Source: Chromatiales bacterium (ex Bugula neritina AB1) (lineage in GTDB: Bacteria; Pseudomonadota; Gammaproteobacteria; Granulosicoccales; Granulosicoccaceae). From it: a stretch of 44,096 nucleotides of DNA. The notes below the pieces were generated by a model that did not search any database, was not told where the DNA came from, and saw only the letters and a program-made list of their open reading frames with translations. A program made the position numbers and the translations under genes. The stretch covers positions 1 to 44,096 of the forward strand of contig MDLA01000150.1 of NCBI GenBank assembly GCA_001730015.1, written 5' to 3'. Below, piece by piece: positions 1 to 7,779 of the stretch; the stretch's first letter is position 1; each line of letters begins with the position of its first letter.

Positions 1-51
1 TTAGATGCTGCTATAGAAGCAGCGCAGCGGTTCCGGGCCGGAATTTTATGC
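1..51 (-). repeat. 51-bp dispersed repeat, copy A (inverted relative to copy B)
   Basis: The first 51 bases match the reverse complement of 43928-43978 at 48 of 51 positions; the mismatches are near bases 22, 29 and 39 and all are transitions. Similarity may run a little further (to about base 68) with gaps. The core holds a GCAGC-rich part and a TTCCGGGC part, which recalls REP-like extragenic repeats. The outer boundary cannot be set because the window starts here. No transposase gene lies next to it. Confidence 0.8.
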
Positions 52-266
52 AACAACAAGGTTGAACCTCATTATTGAATTGTTGGGCGAATGCGCGCAG
101 CTTACCCGTCTGCGCTGATTCGCCGTGTTCGTTTTGAGTAGGGGGATAATCGGAGGGCTTCCACCTTCTGCTATTCAGGTACTCGATATCTACACCGGGA
201 AAATATAGATTTTCAGCAGAAATCCGGCAATAGTCAATCCAAGTTGCTATTGCCGGATAAAGTGGT

Positions 267-596
267 TCAGGCACCTGAATCCGGGGCTGCCCGATTATGC
301 CGGCGGTTCTGCGGTGCGCCTTGCGGTATCCCCATGAAGCGATAGCGCGAAGCAGGTATGTCAAAATAGCCGCGTGCCAACTCCGATTTAATCTGATCGC
401 GGGTCAATCCTATATCACGCAAAAGATGATCATTTAAATGCCTCAGCGTGTGCCTTTCGCCCGCGAGCTGCCTTGCCAGAGCAAATTTTTTCATCTGATA
501 TCTGGCCTGGCTGATCAGCGTCTGCAGAGGCTCGAAAGCTGATATGCCTTTGTTTTCCCGCTTGTGGCGAGCGTCTTCTTCACCATGTTGTGCCAT
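267..596 (-). CDS. DUF1127 domain protein, 109 aa
   Basis: Small basic protein with a DUF1127-type segment: LRHLNDHLLRDIGLTRDQI at about residues 50-68, followed by ARGYFDIPASRYRFMG. DUF1127 proteins are short cytoplasmic factors, some linked to RNA and phosphate metabolism in alphaproteobacteria; the role here is unknown. I chose the ATG at 596 because AAGGAG lies 6 bases upstream; an in-frame ATG at 653 has no comparable site. The protein is longer than usual (about 45-75 aa) because of a polar N-terminal extension and a roughly 20-residue tail rich in Arg, Asn and Pro that looks unlike the domain. The gene is divergent from the LysR gene at 872 across 275 bp of AT-richer DNA in which I see no further gene. 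Confidence 0.75.
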   Translation of the reverse strand: MAQHGEEDARHKRENKGISAFEPLQTLISQARYQMKKFALARQLAGERHTLRHLNDHLLRDIGLTRDQIKSELARGYFDIPASRYRFMGIPQGAPQNRRHNRAAPDSGA

Positions 597-871
597 GTTT
601 TTCTCCTTGATACTGTTCGCGCTTGTGGCGCGTACCTGGTGCTTGTGTGGCAATTCAAATGCAAATAACCCAACAAGCTGAGAGAAGTCTGGCCCAGAGG
701 CAGCATGTACACTAACGATTGTTTGTGATTCGAAGTATCAAGTATTGTGATTGCACATCAGTGAGAAAATCTGTTTCACTATTGTGGCGAACGGCTGCAA
801 GGGTGCTTTTACACCGCGGTGGCTGTTACCGGATATAGAAACTCTCAAATGCGAGTACCAGGGGAAATTCG

Positions 872-1771
872 GTGCCTAGAAATCTTGATGTTGCAACTCT
901 CAGAACATTTGTCACTGTAGTGGAAATGGCTCGAGTCACGCGTGCCGCAAATAAGCTGCACCTGACTCAATCGGCTGTCAGCATGCAGTTAAAGCGCCTG
1001 GAAGACATGATTGGTGTCACCCTGCTCAAGCGTAACAGTCGGGGAATGTACGCAACATCTGCTGGTGAGCAACTACTGAGTTACGCCCGACGTATAATTG
1101 AATTGAACGATGAGACTCTGGGTTTGCTGTTGCCACGCGACGACGGAGGCGAGGTACGCTTCGGGGTGTCGCCGGATATTGTCGAGCCGCACGTGCCGAA
1201 TATACTGAAGCAATTTGTGCAAACTTACCCGCGCGCATCCGTGCGGCTATTTTGTAAACACTCGGCAAAACTGCTCGATCGTTTCAGGGCGGGTAAGCTC
1301 GATGTGATAATCACGACCGAGCTTGAATCGGGTGTCGAGTGTCGGAAACTACTCGAACGCGATCTTGTCTGGACAGGCGCTGTACACGGCAGGGCCTGGC
1401 GGCAAGATCCCCTGCCACTCGCATTTACCCGTATTTGCATGTTTCGAAAACCGGCTATTGCCGCTCTTGATGCAGCTGGTATTTCGTGGGTGAGTGCTGT
1501 TGACTCCGGAAACAATTTTGATTCCGGTGCTATTGCGTGTTCGGCTGATCTAGGCATCAGAGCAGATATTCGAGGCTTCAGAGCACAGGGTATGGCCGAA
1601 GTGGCCGATACTGAAAATCGCTTACCGCGGCTACCTGCTTATTTTGTTAATCTGTATAAAAATGAGCGGGTGGGCGCTGCTAATGATAAGGTGATACAGG
1701 AATTTGCACGGCTGATTGAGCATGCGTTTACAGACGGTATCGACCCTGTTTCCGATACCGGAATAAGGTAA
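872..1771 (+). CDS. LysR-family transcriptional regulator, 299 aa
   Basis: Typical LysR length. The N-terminal winged helix-turn-helix covers about residues 5-65, with the hallmark stretch ARVTRAANKLHLTQSAVSMQ followed by LKRLEDMIGVTLLKR. The substrate-binding domain follows from about residue 90 (VRFGVSPDIVE). Translation starts at GTG 872, with AGGGGAA centred about 8 bases upstream. It is divergent from the DUF1127 gene and convergent with the YciI-like gene, ending 37 bp from it. LysR proteins often control a divergent or adjacent gene; the nearest metabolic candidates are the P450 and YciI-like genes, but no operator is obvious, so the target is not assigned. Confidence 0.93.
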   Translation: MPRNLDVATLRTFVTVVEMARVTRAANKLHLTQSAVSMQLKRLEDMIGVTLLKRNSRGMYATSAGEQLLSYARRIIELNDETLGLLLPRDDGGEVRFGVSPDIVEPHVPNILKQFVQTYPRASVRLFCKHSAKLLDRFRAGKLDVIITTELESGVECRKLLERDLVWTGAVHGRAWRQDPLPLAFTRICMFRKPAIAALDAAGISWVSAVDSGNNFDSGAIACSADLGIRADIRGFRAQGMAEVADTENRLPRLPAYFVNLYKNERVGAANDKVIQEFARLIEHAFTDGIDPVSDTGIR

Positions 1772-1808
1772 GAGAAATTTTAATGCAACAAATAAGGGGG
1801 GTATCAAT

Positions 1809-2099
1809 CTAGCCCATCGAGCGAATTTCATAGACTCGTATGCTTTTGATAAACGGGCAGGCCTTTGCTATTTCTTCAGCCTCGTCCATGGACTCTGCTT
1901 CGATAATATTGTAGCCGGTAATGCAATCGGGCCCCCAGGGCAGGTCTTCAGTGCCGCTACTGGTAATTTCCCGTCCACTGCTGAATCCGTTTTGACCGAC
2001 CTGCCGATCTGCGATGCTGCCAAACCATGTTTTCCAGGCGTCCATGATTTCAGCAGTTGGCTGCTCAAAGCCGAAATGCATCAACATAAATTGCTTCAT
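1809..2099 (-). CDS. YciI-like / DGPF-domain protein, 96 aa
   Basis: Starts MKQFMLMHFGFEQPTAEIM and runs through GPDCITGYNIIEAESMDEA to IRVYEIRSMG, the ferredoxin-like alpha/beta layout of the YciI/DGPF (YCII-related) family. Members are small cytoplasmic proteins; some are ECF sigma-associated, but the biochemical role is mostly unknown. The ATG at 2099 has GGAGA 8 bases upstream; the upstream in-frame ATGs at 2138 and 2135 lack this and would add a non-conserved leader. It lies 337 bp downstream of the P450 gene on the same strand and is convergent with the LysR gene. Sequence composition does not differ from its neighbours. Confidence 0.8.
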   Translation of the reverse strand: MKQFMLMHFGFEQPTAEIMDAWKTWFGSIADRQVGQNGFSSGREITSSGTEDLPWGPDCITGYNIIEAESMDEAEEIAKACPFIKSIRVYEIRSMG

Positions 2100-2285
2100 A
2101 GGGTCTCTCCGGTGGTCAGTACTAGAATCTGACATCATACAGGCTGTTACTCGTGCAGTGAAACATACAAACTGCCCATATGAGTCAATTGATCAAAGTG
2201 ATTGATTTTCATTGAGAATATTCCGATCGGATCACCTGCTTACTCATTCTGGTCGGAGGGCACGCTGATCAACCACCCCTGAGGG

Positions 2286-2355
2286 AGTTTGTCATTAAAA
2301 TAAACTATGGCTATTGTCTGCGAGCTTCGCCTTGCTGCACGGCAAATGACAAACT
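2286..2355. repeat. 11-bp inverted repeat in the P450-YciI intergenic region
   Basis: AGTTTGTCATT at 2286-2296 is exactly inverted as AATGACAAACT at 2345-2355, with a 48-bp spacer. It lies in the 337-bp gap (2100-2436) between the YciI-like gene and the P450 gene, which otherwise holds only the adjacent tandem repeat. No U-tract follows on either strand, so it is not a standard terminator. Confidence 0.6.
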
Positions 2356-2359
2356 CTCA

Positions 2360-2404
2360 TTTGTACGTTTTGTACGTTTTGTACGTTTTGTACGTTTTGT
2401 ACGT
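2360..2404. repeat. Five tandem copies of a 9-bp unit (TTTGTACGT)
   Basis: Five perfect head-to-tail copies, then TTC where a sixth would begin. A 9-bp period keeps a reading frame, and on the plus strand it would read (LYV)n, but no credible gene spans it. It sits 32 bp past the stop codon of the P450 gene. Each unit contains GTAC and ACGT, so the tract is locally palindromic. Perfect short arrays like this are prone to copy-number change by slippage. Confidence 0.9.
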
Positions 2405-2436
2405 TTCACGACACTACTTTGGTCACCGGTCTGATC

Positions 2437-3759
2437 TCAGCGTACTTTCCATTCAACCTGAAGCTTCTGCACGCCGCGGAAAACAAGCGTCGGTAAATAT
2501 TCCCATGGCTGATTATCCACCAGTTGAATTTGCGGCAGCCTGAGGGTTAATTGTTCGAGAATAATACGCATTTCCAGTCGGGCTAACGGTGCGCCCATGC
2601 AAAAGTGAGCACCCAGACCAAGACCTAAGTGCTTTTTGGCATTCTTTCTCGTGGCATCGAATTTAGAACCATTCGGAAAAACTGCTTCGTCATGGTTACC
2701 GGAACCCATCATCATGAGAATTCTAGCGCCCTTCGGTATATCGACACCGCCGAGAGTGGTCTCTCTGGTTGTAATTCGTCGCCAGCCGAATATAGAGGAA
2801 TCTATTCGAAGTATTTCCTCGACCGCGTTTTCAATGAGATCGGGTTGGGCACAGAGAAGCTCCCACTGGGCGCGATCACTTAACAAGTGACGGATACCAT
2901 TAGCCGATGCCTGCGTAGTTGTTTCATGCCCGGCAAACTGCATCAGAAACATCACATTATAGAGATAGTTTACGGTGAACAGAGAGGGATCGTCGTGATG
3001 GATTCGTGCCATATCTCCCAGATAATTATCACCCGGTTTTTTTATTGCGCGGTCCACCAGATCTTTTGTGAATTTCCAGTGCTCACCCATGCCGTGCATC
3101 ATGGCGATCTGCTCTGTTTCAGTCGGTGTACCCCAATTGACAATCGCACGATCCGACCCCAGTTTTTTGACAAATACAGCGTCCTCGTCACTGGCACCCA
3201 GAAACAGAAATATAGCCAGAGCAGGTACTTCGTAGAGTAGTTGTGATACCAGCTCAGCGCGGCCGTCATTAATAAACCGATCAATGTAGCGATCGACAAT
3301 TGCCCGAATCCGGTCGTTCATCTGATTAACCCGCCGGGGTGTGAATGCAGTGCCGAATATTTTGCGATGGTGCTTATGTGTTTCTGACGGCTCGTCAACC
3401 AGAGATGGCTCGATGGCGAGGTTCTGCTGATCACGTATTCGGGCAGCGGCAGGGCATATCGGAGTGACCGGATGGCGCGCATTGACGGGTGAGTAGGTTT
3501 CCGGATCACGGTAGACAGCAGCGATGTCTTCGTATTTAAGTACAACCCAGTAGTTGTATTCCGGGCTGTAGAATACCGGCTCGACGCCGCGAGCAGCTTT
3601 GAAAAATTTGTAAGGATCCTGCAGGTAGATTTTTGAGAATGGCTGGAACGATTGCGCGGTCTGGCTTACCGGGCAGGAGAATGGTGCTGCTTCAGAATTC
3701 CCGTTGGCAGGGGATTCCGGTTCGGACTGGAACATCCCGTAGCTGGTTTCGTTTGTCAT
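2437..3759 (-). CDS. Cytochrome P450, 440 aa
   Basis: Soluble bacterial class I P450, a haem-thiolate monooxygenase needing separate ferredoxin and reductase partners, which are not encoded nearby. Visible motifs: I-helix FAGHETTTQ (about residue 277), K-helix EEILR (the ExxR motif), and the Cys-ligand loop LGLGLGAHFCMGAPLARLE near residue 385, with Cys as the axial haem ligand. The first 35 residues are Ser/Pro/Glu-rich and non-conserved, but there is no hydrophobic anchor. ATG 3759 is the start used; the upstream ribosome site is weak. The substrate is unknown. The CYP family would need a database comparison. Confidence 0.95.
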   Translation of the reverse strand: MTNETSYGMFQSEPESPANGNSEAAPFSCPVSQTAQSFQPFSKIYLQDPYKFFKAARGVEPVFYSPEYNYWVVLKYEDIAAVYRDPETYSPVNARHPVTPICPAAARIRDQQNLAIEPSLVDEPSETHKHHRKIFGTAFTPRRVNQMNDRIRAIVDRYIDRFINDGRAELVSQLLYEVPALAIFLFLGASDEDAVFVKKLGSDRAIVNWGTPTETEQIAMMHGMGEHWKFTKDLVDRAIKKPGDNYLGDMARIHHDDPSLFTVNYLYNVMFLMQFAGHETTTQASANGIRHLLSDRAQWELLCAQPDLIENAVEEILRIDSSIFGWRRITTRETTLGGVDIPKGARILMMMGSGNHDEAVFPNGSKFDATRKNAKKHLGLGLGAHFCMGAPLARLEMRIILEQLTLRLPQIQLVDNQPWEYLPTLVFRGVQKLQVEWKVR

Positions 3760-3938
3760 GCCGGAATCAGTACATAGTGTTATCGAGACCTTTCGATTTT
3801 ACCATAGCAAGATCTGCCGGGCCCGGCCAATCAGATCATACTGATTTCCTGCCGTGAACCTCTTCTATGTCGGACGACTAACACTGCTACTGGACAGACT
3901 CTAGAAAAAGCAAGGATTTGATAATACGCTGCACAAAC

Positions 3939-3967
3939 AAAAAGGGGAGGCGAAAATCCGCCTCCCC
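3939..3967 (-). terminator. Rho-independent terminator of the flagellin gene
   Basis: A perfect 9-bp stem (GGGGAGGCG / CGCCTCCCC) with a 6-base loop, followed on the minus strand by TTTTTGTTTG. It begins 26 bases after the flagellin stop codon and is correctly oriented for that gene. Confidence 0.9.
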
Positions 3968-3992
3968 GCCAAGTTAATGGAAGGATTTCAAC

Positions 3993-4808
3993 TTAGCCAA
4001 GGAGGCTAAGCACACTTTGTGGAGCCGAATTCGCTTGAGAAACCATTGCGGTTCCTGCTTGCTGCAGTATTTGCGCGCGAGTCATGTTGGCTGTTTCCAC
4101 TGCGAAGTCAGCATCGACAATCCGGCCACGGGCTGCGGCTTGATTTTCCATACCAACCTGAAGGTTGTTGATCGCACTGGTAAACTGGCTTTGCGCCGCA
4201 CCAAGAGTTGCACGTTCAGTGGTCACCAGGTCAATAGCTGTGTCAAGCGTACCGATTGCTGTAGACGCATTCGCTGCAGATGTGATATCTGCTGTGGTCG
4301 ACGTAGCAGCAGTTGCCGCATTAGTCGTATTCACACTCAACGTCTCACCACTGTTGGCACCAACCTGAAATACGATGTCACCTGCATCGGCATCAAGAAT
4401 GGCCATTCCGTTAAACTTGGTAACCGCACCCACACGGTCTATATCAGTGTTCAGCGCCTGGAATTCTGCGTTAAGGTTTGCCCGGTCACCCGTGCTGTTG
4501 GTTCCATTTGCTGATTGCACGGCAAGTTCTCTCATGCGTTGCAGCATGTTGCCGATTTCATTTAAACCCCCTTCCGCAACCTGAGCCATTGATATTGCGT
4601 CATTGGCGTTGCGTACCGCTACATTCATGCCCTTTACCTGACCATTCATGCGCTCAGCAATAGCAAGACCGGCCGCATCGTCACGAGCGCTGTTAATGCG
4701 CAAGCCAGATGATAAACGTTGCAATGCAGTTTGCATGCTTCCCTGAGTTGAATTCAGGTTACGCTGTGCAGTAAGCGAAGGAATGTTAGTATTAATAGTT
4801 TGTGGCAT
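3993..4808 (-). CDS. fliC: Flagellin, 271 aa
   Basis: Filament subunit exported by the flagellar type III apparatus. The N-terminal D0/D1 region has MPQTINTNIPSLTAQRNLN followed by SSGLRINSARDDAAGLAIAE; the C-terminal D1/D0 has ARGRIVDADFAVETANMTR and ends NSAPQSVLSLLG, both strongly conserved flagellin ends. At 271 residues the variable centre is short (Ala/Thr-rich, about residues 170-205), so no large D2/D3 domain is present. ATG 4808 has GGAGA 7 bases upstream; the open frame runs to 4940 but the extra 44 codons are not flagellin-like. No other flagellar gene is in the window. I looked for a sigma-28 (GCCGATAA-type) box upstream and found none convincing. Confidence 0.96.
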   Translation of the reverse strand: MPQTINTNIPSLTAQRNLNSTQGSMQTALQRLSSGLRINSARDDAAGLAIAERMNGQVKGMNVAVRNANDAISMAQVAEGGLNEIGNMLQRMRELAVQSANGTNSTGDRANLNAEFQALNTDIDRVGAVTKFNGMAILDADAGDIVFQVGANSGETLSVNTTNAATAATSTTADITSAANASTAIGTLDTAIDLVTTERATLGAAQSQFTSAINNLQVGMENQAAARGRIVDADFAVETANMTRAQILQQAGTAMVSQANSAPQSVLSLLG

Positions 4809-5243
4809 TAAAATTCTCCATAAATTTTTATAATTGTTGTTTCCGTACAGTTGCTGCAGCAGATATGCTTGGCAACAACTTTTGTAACGACTCTGCACGA
4901 GTCCGCTTGACAGCCCGGTTCTAAGGAGATGGTTTAACAAAGGAACTGCAAGTAACTGAATGCCAAGTGATTTGTCTCCAAAAAATTTATTTTTATTTAT
5001 TTGCCTTCAGTTTTAGCGGGCTGCGGGGTAATTTCCCGAATTGTTTAGAGTGCTGCAATCGCGCTTCGCAGCGCTTTGTTTTCACTGCGTATTTTTTCCT
5101 GTGTTACTGTAACTGCCACCAGACAGCCTGCAGCAGAAAACTCCGCTTGAATCTGAAAACAGGTGGCAGATAACTACTGGTCAAACCCGAAATGCAGATC
5201 CGGCGCAATATCACGCGGCTTTTTAACCGCCCGAAACCGGCTT
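4809..5243. other. Gene-free stretch upstream of flagellin
   Basis: 435 bp between the flagellin start and the end of the sugar-dehydrogenase gene; it must hold the flagellin promoter. It contains an A/T-rich patch at about 4976-5001 and a TGCTGCAGCA palindrome near 4852, but no clean sigma-28 or sigma-54 promoter that I could recognise. The small open frames here look like chance. Confidence 0.6.
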
Positions 5244-6470
5244 CTACTCAATTCGATACACTTTTCCGTTGTCTGAGTCTGTCAGTAGATAAACGTAGCC
5301 ATCCGGGCTCTGGCGGATGTCACGAATGCGTCCGAGCTTTCGCTCCAGCAGCCTTTCCTCGTGAGCCACGGTTTTATCGCTTAGTTCAAGGCGTGCGACA
5401 AGCTGAAACTTGAGCGCGCCAACCAGTAAATTGCCCTGCCAGTGCGGGTATCGTTCGCTGTTTACAACAGCCAGCCCGGAGGGCGCGATTGACGGGTCCC
5501 AATAGGTGACCGGTTGCATCATGCCTGCTTTGGCTGTGCCAATGCCAATCGCGGTGCCACTGCCATAATTTACGCCATAGGTAATGGTTGGCCATCCGTA
5601 GTTCTGGCCGGCAAAAATCTGGTTTAATTCATCACCACCTTGCGGCCCGTGTTCGTGTGCCCATAGTGTATTGCTTGCGTTGTCGAATACCAGCCCCTGC
5701 ACATTGCGGTGTCCGTAACTGTAAATTTCCGGGCGTGCGTTGGCGTCGTGCACAAAGGGGTTGTCTGATGGAACCGTACCATCAGCATGCAGTCGCACAA
5801 TTGAACCGGTATGGGAGTCCAATTGCTGAGCGTTGTCTTGAGAGCCGCGATCGCCGAGTGATATATACAGCATGGCATTCTGATCAAAGGCCAGCCTAGA
5901 ACCAAAGTGCCGTCCGCCGCTCGTTTTTGGCACCGCCTCGAAGATCACGCGAACGTTTTCAAGTGCATTGTTTTTTAAGGTTCCAACCAGAACTTCGGTG
6001 CCATATCGTCGTTTCTCTGCACCAACGTAGGATAAATAGACCAGCCGGTTTTGCTTGAAGTCCGGGTGCAGCGCTACATCGAGAAGCCCGCCCTGACCGG
6101 TACTGGCTATTGCCGGAAGACCGGCTATCGGTTGCGGTTGCAGCACGCCATCGATCACACGGCGCAAGGTGCCGGAGCGCTCGGTAACCAGCCAATCGGT
6201 TTCAGAAATAAACGCTATAGACCACGGTCGATCGAGGCCGCTTACCATTTCGCGAACCACAAGGGTTTGCTTTTCCGTGCTAATACTGAATTGCTCACTC
6301 GATGCAACCGCAGTGGCTGCACAACCTGTTGCCAGAAATGCAGCGAGCACAAGAGTGAACCGTGCGGAAAAAGCGCAGTGGATAAGCATCTTCAGCCGCA
6401 GCATCTGTTTACTACCGACTATAAACGCAGTTCGCTCGAATTCTGCCGTTACGCCGTGATTAAATCTCAT
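5244..6470 (-). CDS. PQQ-dependent aldose sugar dehydrogenase family (YliI/Asd-like), 408 aa
   Basis: Six-bladed propeller of the soluble-glucose-dehydrogenase family (GSDH domain), which oxidises aldoses to lactones with PQQ and Ca2+ in the periplasm. Family-typical stretches: DRPWSIAFI, TGQGGLLDVALHPDF, SGGRHFGSRLAFD, ISLGDRGSQDNAQ, EIYSYGHRNVQGL, HEHGPQGGDELN and QNYGWPTITYG. An N-terminal hydrophobic segment at about residues 34-50 ends LAAFLATGCAATAVAS, so export is likely either as a lipoprotein (weak lipobox ATGC) or by cleavage after AVA. The start is uncertain: ATG 6470 has GAGGGA nearby, but ATGs at residues 23 and 28 would give a more normal signal peptide. No PQQ biosynthesis genes are present. 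Confidence 0.9.
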   Translation of the reverse strand: MRFNHGVTAEFERTAFIVGSKQMLRLKMLIHCAFSARFTLVLAAFLATGCAATAVASSEQFSISTEKQTLVVREMVSGLDRPWSIAFISETDWLVTERSGTLRRVIDGVLQPQPIAGLPAIASTGQGGLLDVALHPDFKQNRLVYLSYVGAEKRRYGTEVLVGTLKNNALENVRVIFEAVPKTSGGRHFGSRLAFDQNAMLYISLGDRGSQDNAQQLDSHTGSIVRLHADGTVPSDNPFVHDANARPEIYSYGHRNVQGLVFDNASNTLWAHEHGPQGGDELNQIFAGQNYGWPTITYGVNYGSGTAIGIGTAKAGMMQPVTYWDPSIAPSGLAVVNSERYPHWQGNLLVGALKFQLVARLELSDKTVAHEERLLERKLGRIRDIRQSPDGYVYLLTDSDNGKVYRIE

Positions 6471-6605
6471 GATAGTCCCTCTTGTTACACAGCCGGACGC
6501 TGCTTATATACCGGTATATGGCCGTTCGTTTTATAGAATCCCGGTTACGATACAAAGTCAAATTGTCCGCCTGACTGCCAGCCCCTGATGCAACAGCCGT
6601 GGCAA

Positions 6606-7703
6606 TCAGCGCGATTGTATAAAATCTGCAAGGCTCTGAATCAGCCGGTTGTTGTGCTCGGGTAGTGAGACAGAGAATCGGATAAAGTGTTCAAGCCCGG
6701 TTTCTCGTGTTTGATTGACAAGCAATCCGGCATCATCGAACAAGTGTGCGGCCATTTCAGTTGCACTTTCCTCGCTGTTTTCCGGGCTCGCGACCATCAT
6801 AAAATTCGCCTGGCTGGCAACCACGGTAATTCCAAGGCGTTGCAGTGCATCGGCTATCCGGTTTCGCTCATCAACTATTTGCGTTACGTTGTCGTTGGTG
6901 GAATCGCGGTTATCCAGTGCGGCGATTGCCGCCGCCTGCGCTGCCGCGTTGGCAGTACCCATGCCACGTGCAGCGTACAAGGTGGGTATCATCCATGCTG
7001 GAGCATGCAGCCAGCCGATACGAAGCCCGGCAAGACCAAAAGCTTTTGAAAATGTTCGGGTGACTATAATGTTGTCGTGCGAGTTCACCAGCTGATGCAT
7101 TTTTTCGCAGTAGTCGCCGCCTGCAAATTCCGCGTAGGCGAGATCAATCACCAATGCAATCCGCTGTGGCAGATGTTCCGCCAGCCGGGTAATTTCCGAT
7201 GCAGGTATCATTGTACCCGTGGGGTTATTAGGGTTGGCAAGAAACAATAAATCCGTTCGCCCGGTAACACACAGCAGCAGCGCGTCAACCACGGTGGTGT
7301 AATGACTCTCGGGCGCTTTTACCAGCGTCGCTCCTACGCGGTTTGCAACAATTGGAAACTGTATATAACCGTATTCGGAAATTAAAATTTCGCTCTCGCT
7401 GTTAGCGAACACCCGCCCGATCACATCGAGCAATTCTTCTGATCCATTGCCGACTACCAGTTGCTCCGGATCAAGTGCATAGTGCTGCGCGAGCGCCGTT
7501 CTTACCGCCTCACATGACGGATTACCATAGAAGTTCGCATGCGCCGTAGTCCTGTTGATCGCTTCCAATACAGACGGATTCGGGGCAAAGGGCAGTTCGT
7601 TGAAACTTAAATCTATAACCGGCAGGCCTTCGGGCTGTACCCGCGCCTCCCGCTTTCGAATGTTCAGCGGCCGGATAAAAGGTTGCGGTCTGATTTGAGT
7701 CAT
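6606..7703 (-). CDS. HisC-like class I/II aminotransferase, 365 aa
   Basis: PLP-dependent fold-type I aminotransferase of the histidinol-phosphate-aminotransferase group. Landmarks: LVVGNGSEELLDVIGR (cofactor phosphate region), FLANPNNPTGTMIP, VIDLAYAEF, the Schiff-base lysine in TRTFSKAFGLAGLRIGW, and the C-terminal substrate-binding Arg in GLEHFIRFSVSLPE. There is no his operon around it. It follows the VOC-bicupin gene on the same strand by 76 bp, so a catabolic or specialised amino-acid role beside the TRAP cluster is more likely than histidine synthesis (inference). ATG 7703 has no clear Shine-Dalgarno and sits in one copy of a 16-bp direct repeat. Confidence 0.9.
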   Translation of the reverse strand: MTQIRPQPFIRPLNIRKREARVQPEGLPVIDLSFNELPFAPNPSVLEAINRTTAHANFYGNPSCEAVRTALAQHYALDPEQLVVGNGSEELLDVIGRVFANSESEILISEYGYIQFPIVANRVGATLVKAPESHYTTVVDALLLCVTGRTDLLFLANPNNPTGTMIPASEITRLAEHLPQRIALVIDLAYAEFAGGDYCEKMHQLVNSHDNIIVTRTFSKAFGLAGLRIGWLHAPAWMIPTLYAARGMGTANAAAQAAAIAALDNRDSTNDNVTQIVDERNRIADALQRLGITVVASQANFMMVASPENSEESATEMAAHLFDDAGLLVNQTRETGLEHFIRFSVSLPEHNNRLIQSLADFIQSR

Positions 7704-7739
7704 CGGTTCTGATTTGTCAGTTCTGGGTCATCGGTTTTG
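7696..7739. repeat. 16-bp direct repeat spanning the aminotransferase start codon
   Basis: Copies at 7696-7711 and 7724-7739 match at 14 of 16 bases with a 28-bp period. Each contains, on the minus strand, ACCGATGAC, so each offers an ATG; only the copy at 7703 opens the long frame, the other meets a stop after four codons. Confidence 0.7.
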
Positions 7740-7779
7740 GTTCACAGGTTAGGGTTTATCGCTTGAGGGAACCGGTGTT

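Noticed and set aside
11..364. 117-aa minus-strand open frame overlapping the DUF1127 gene and repeat copy A
   Set aside because: It starts inside the DUF1127 coding region in another frame, ends in the dispersed repeat, has no ribosome site and no recognisable family; more likely chance.
2307..2543. 78-aa plus-strand frame with an (LYV)n repeat
   Set aside because: It is a by-product of the 9-bp tandem repeat and then runs antisense into the P450 gene.
4809..4940. 44-codon N-terminal extension of flagellin
   Set aside because: Flagellins begin at the MPQTINTN-type sequence, and the ATG at 4808 has a good ribosome site; the extension is not conserved-looking.
4976..5030. Sigma-28 or sigma-54 promoter for flagellin
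   Set aside because: A GCAAATAA word and a TTGGCA...TTGCA pair were seen, but spacing and partners do not fit either consensus.
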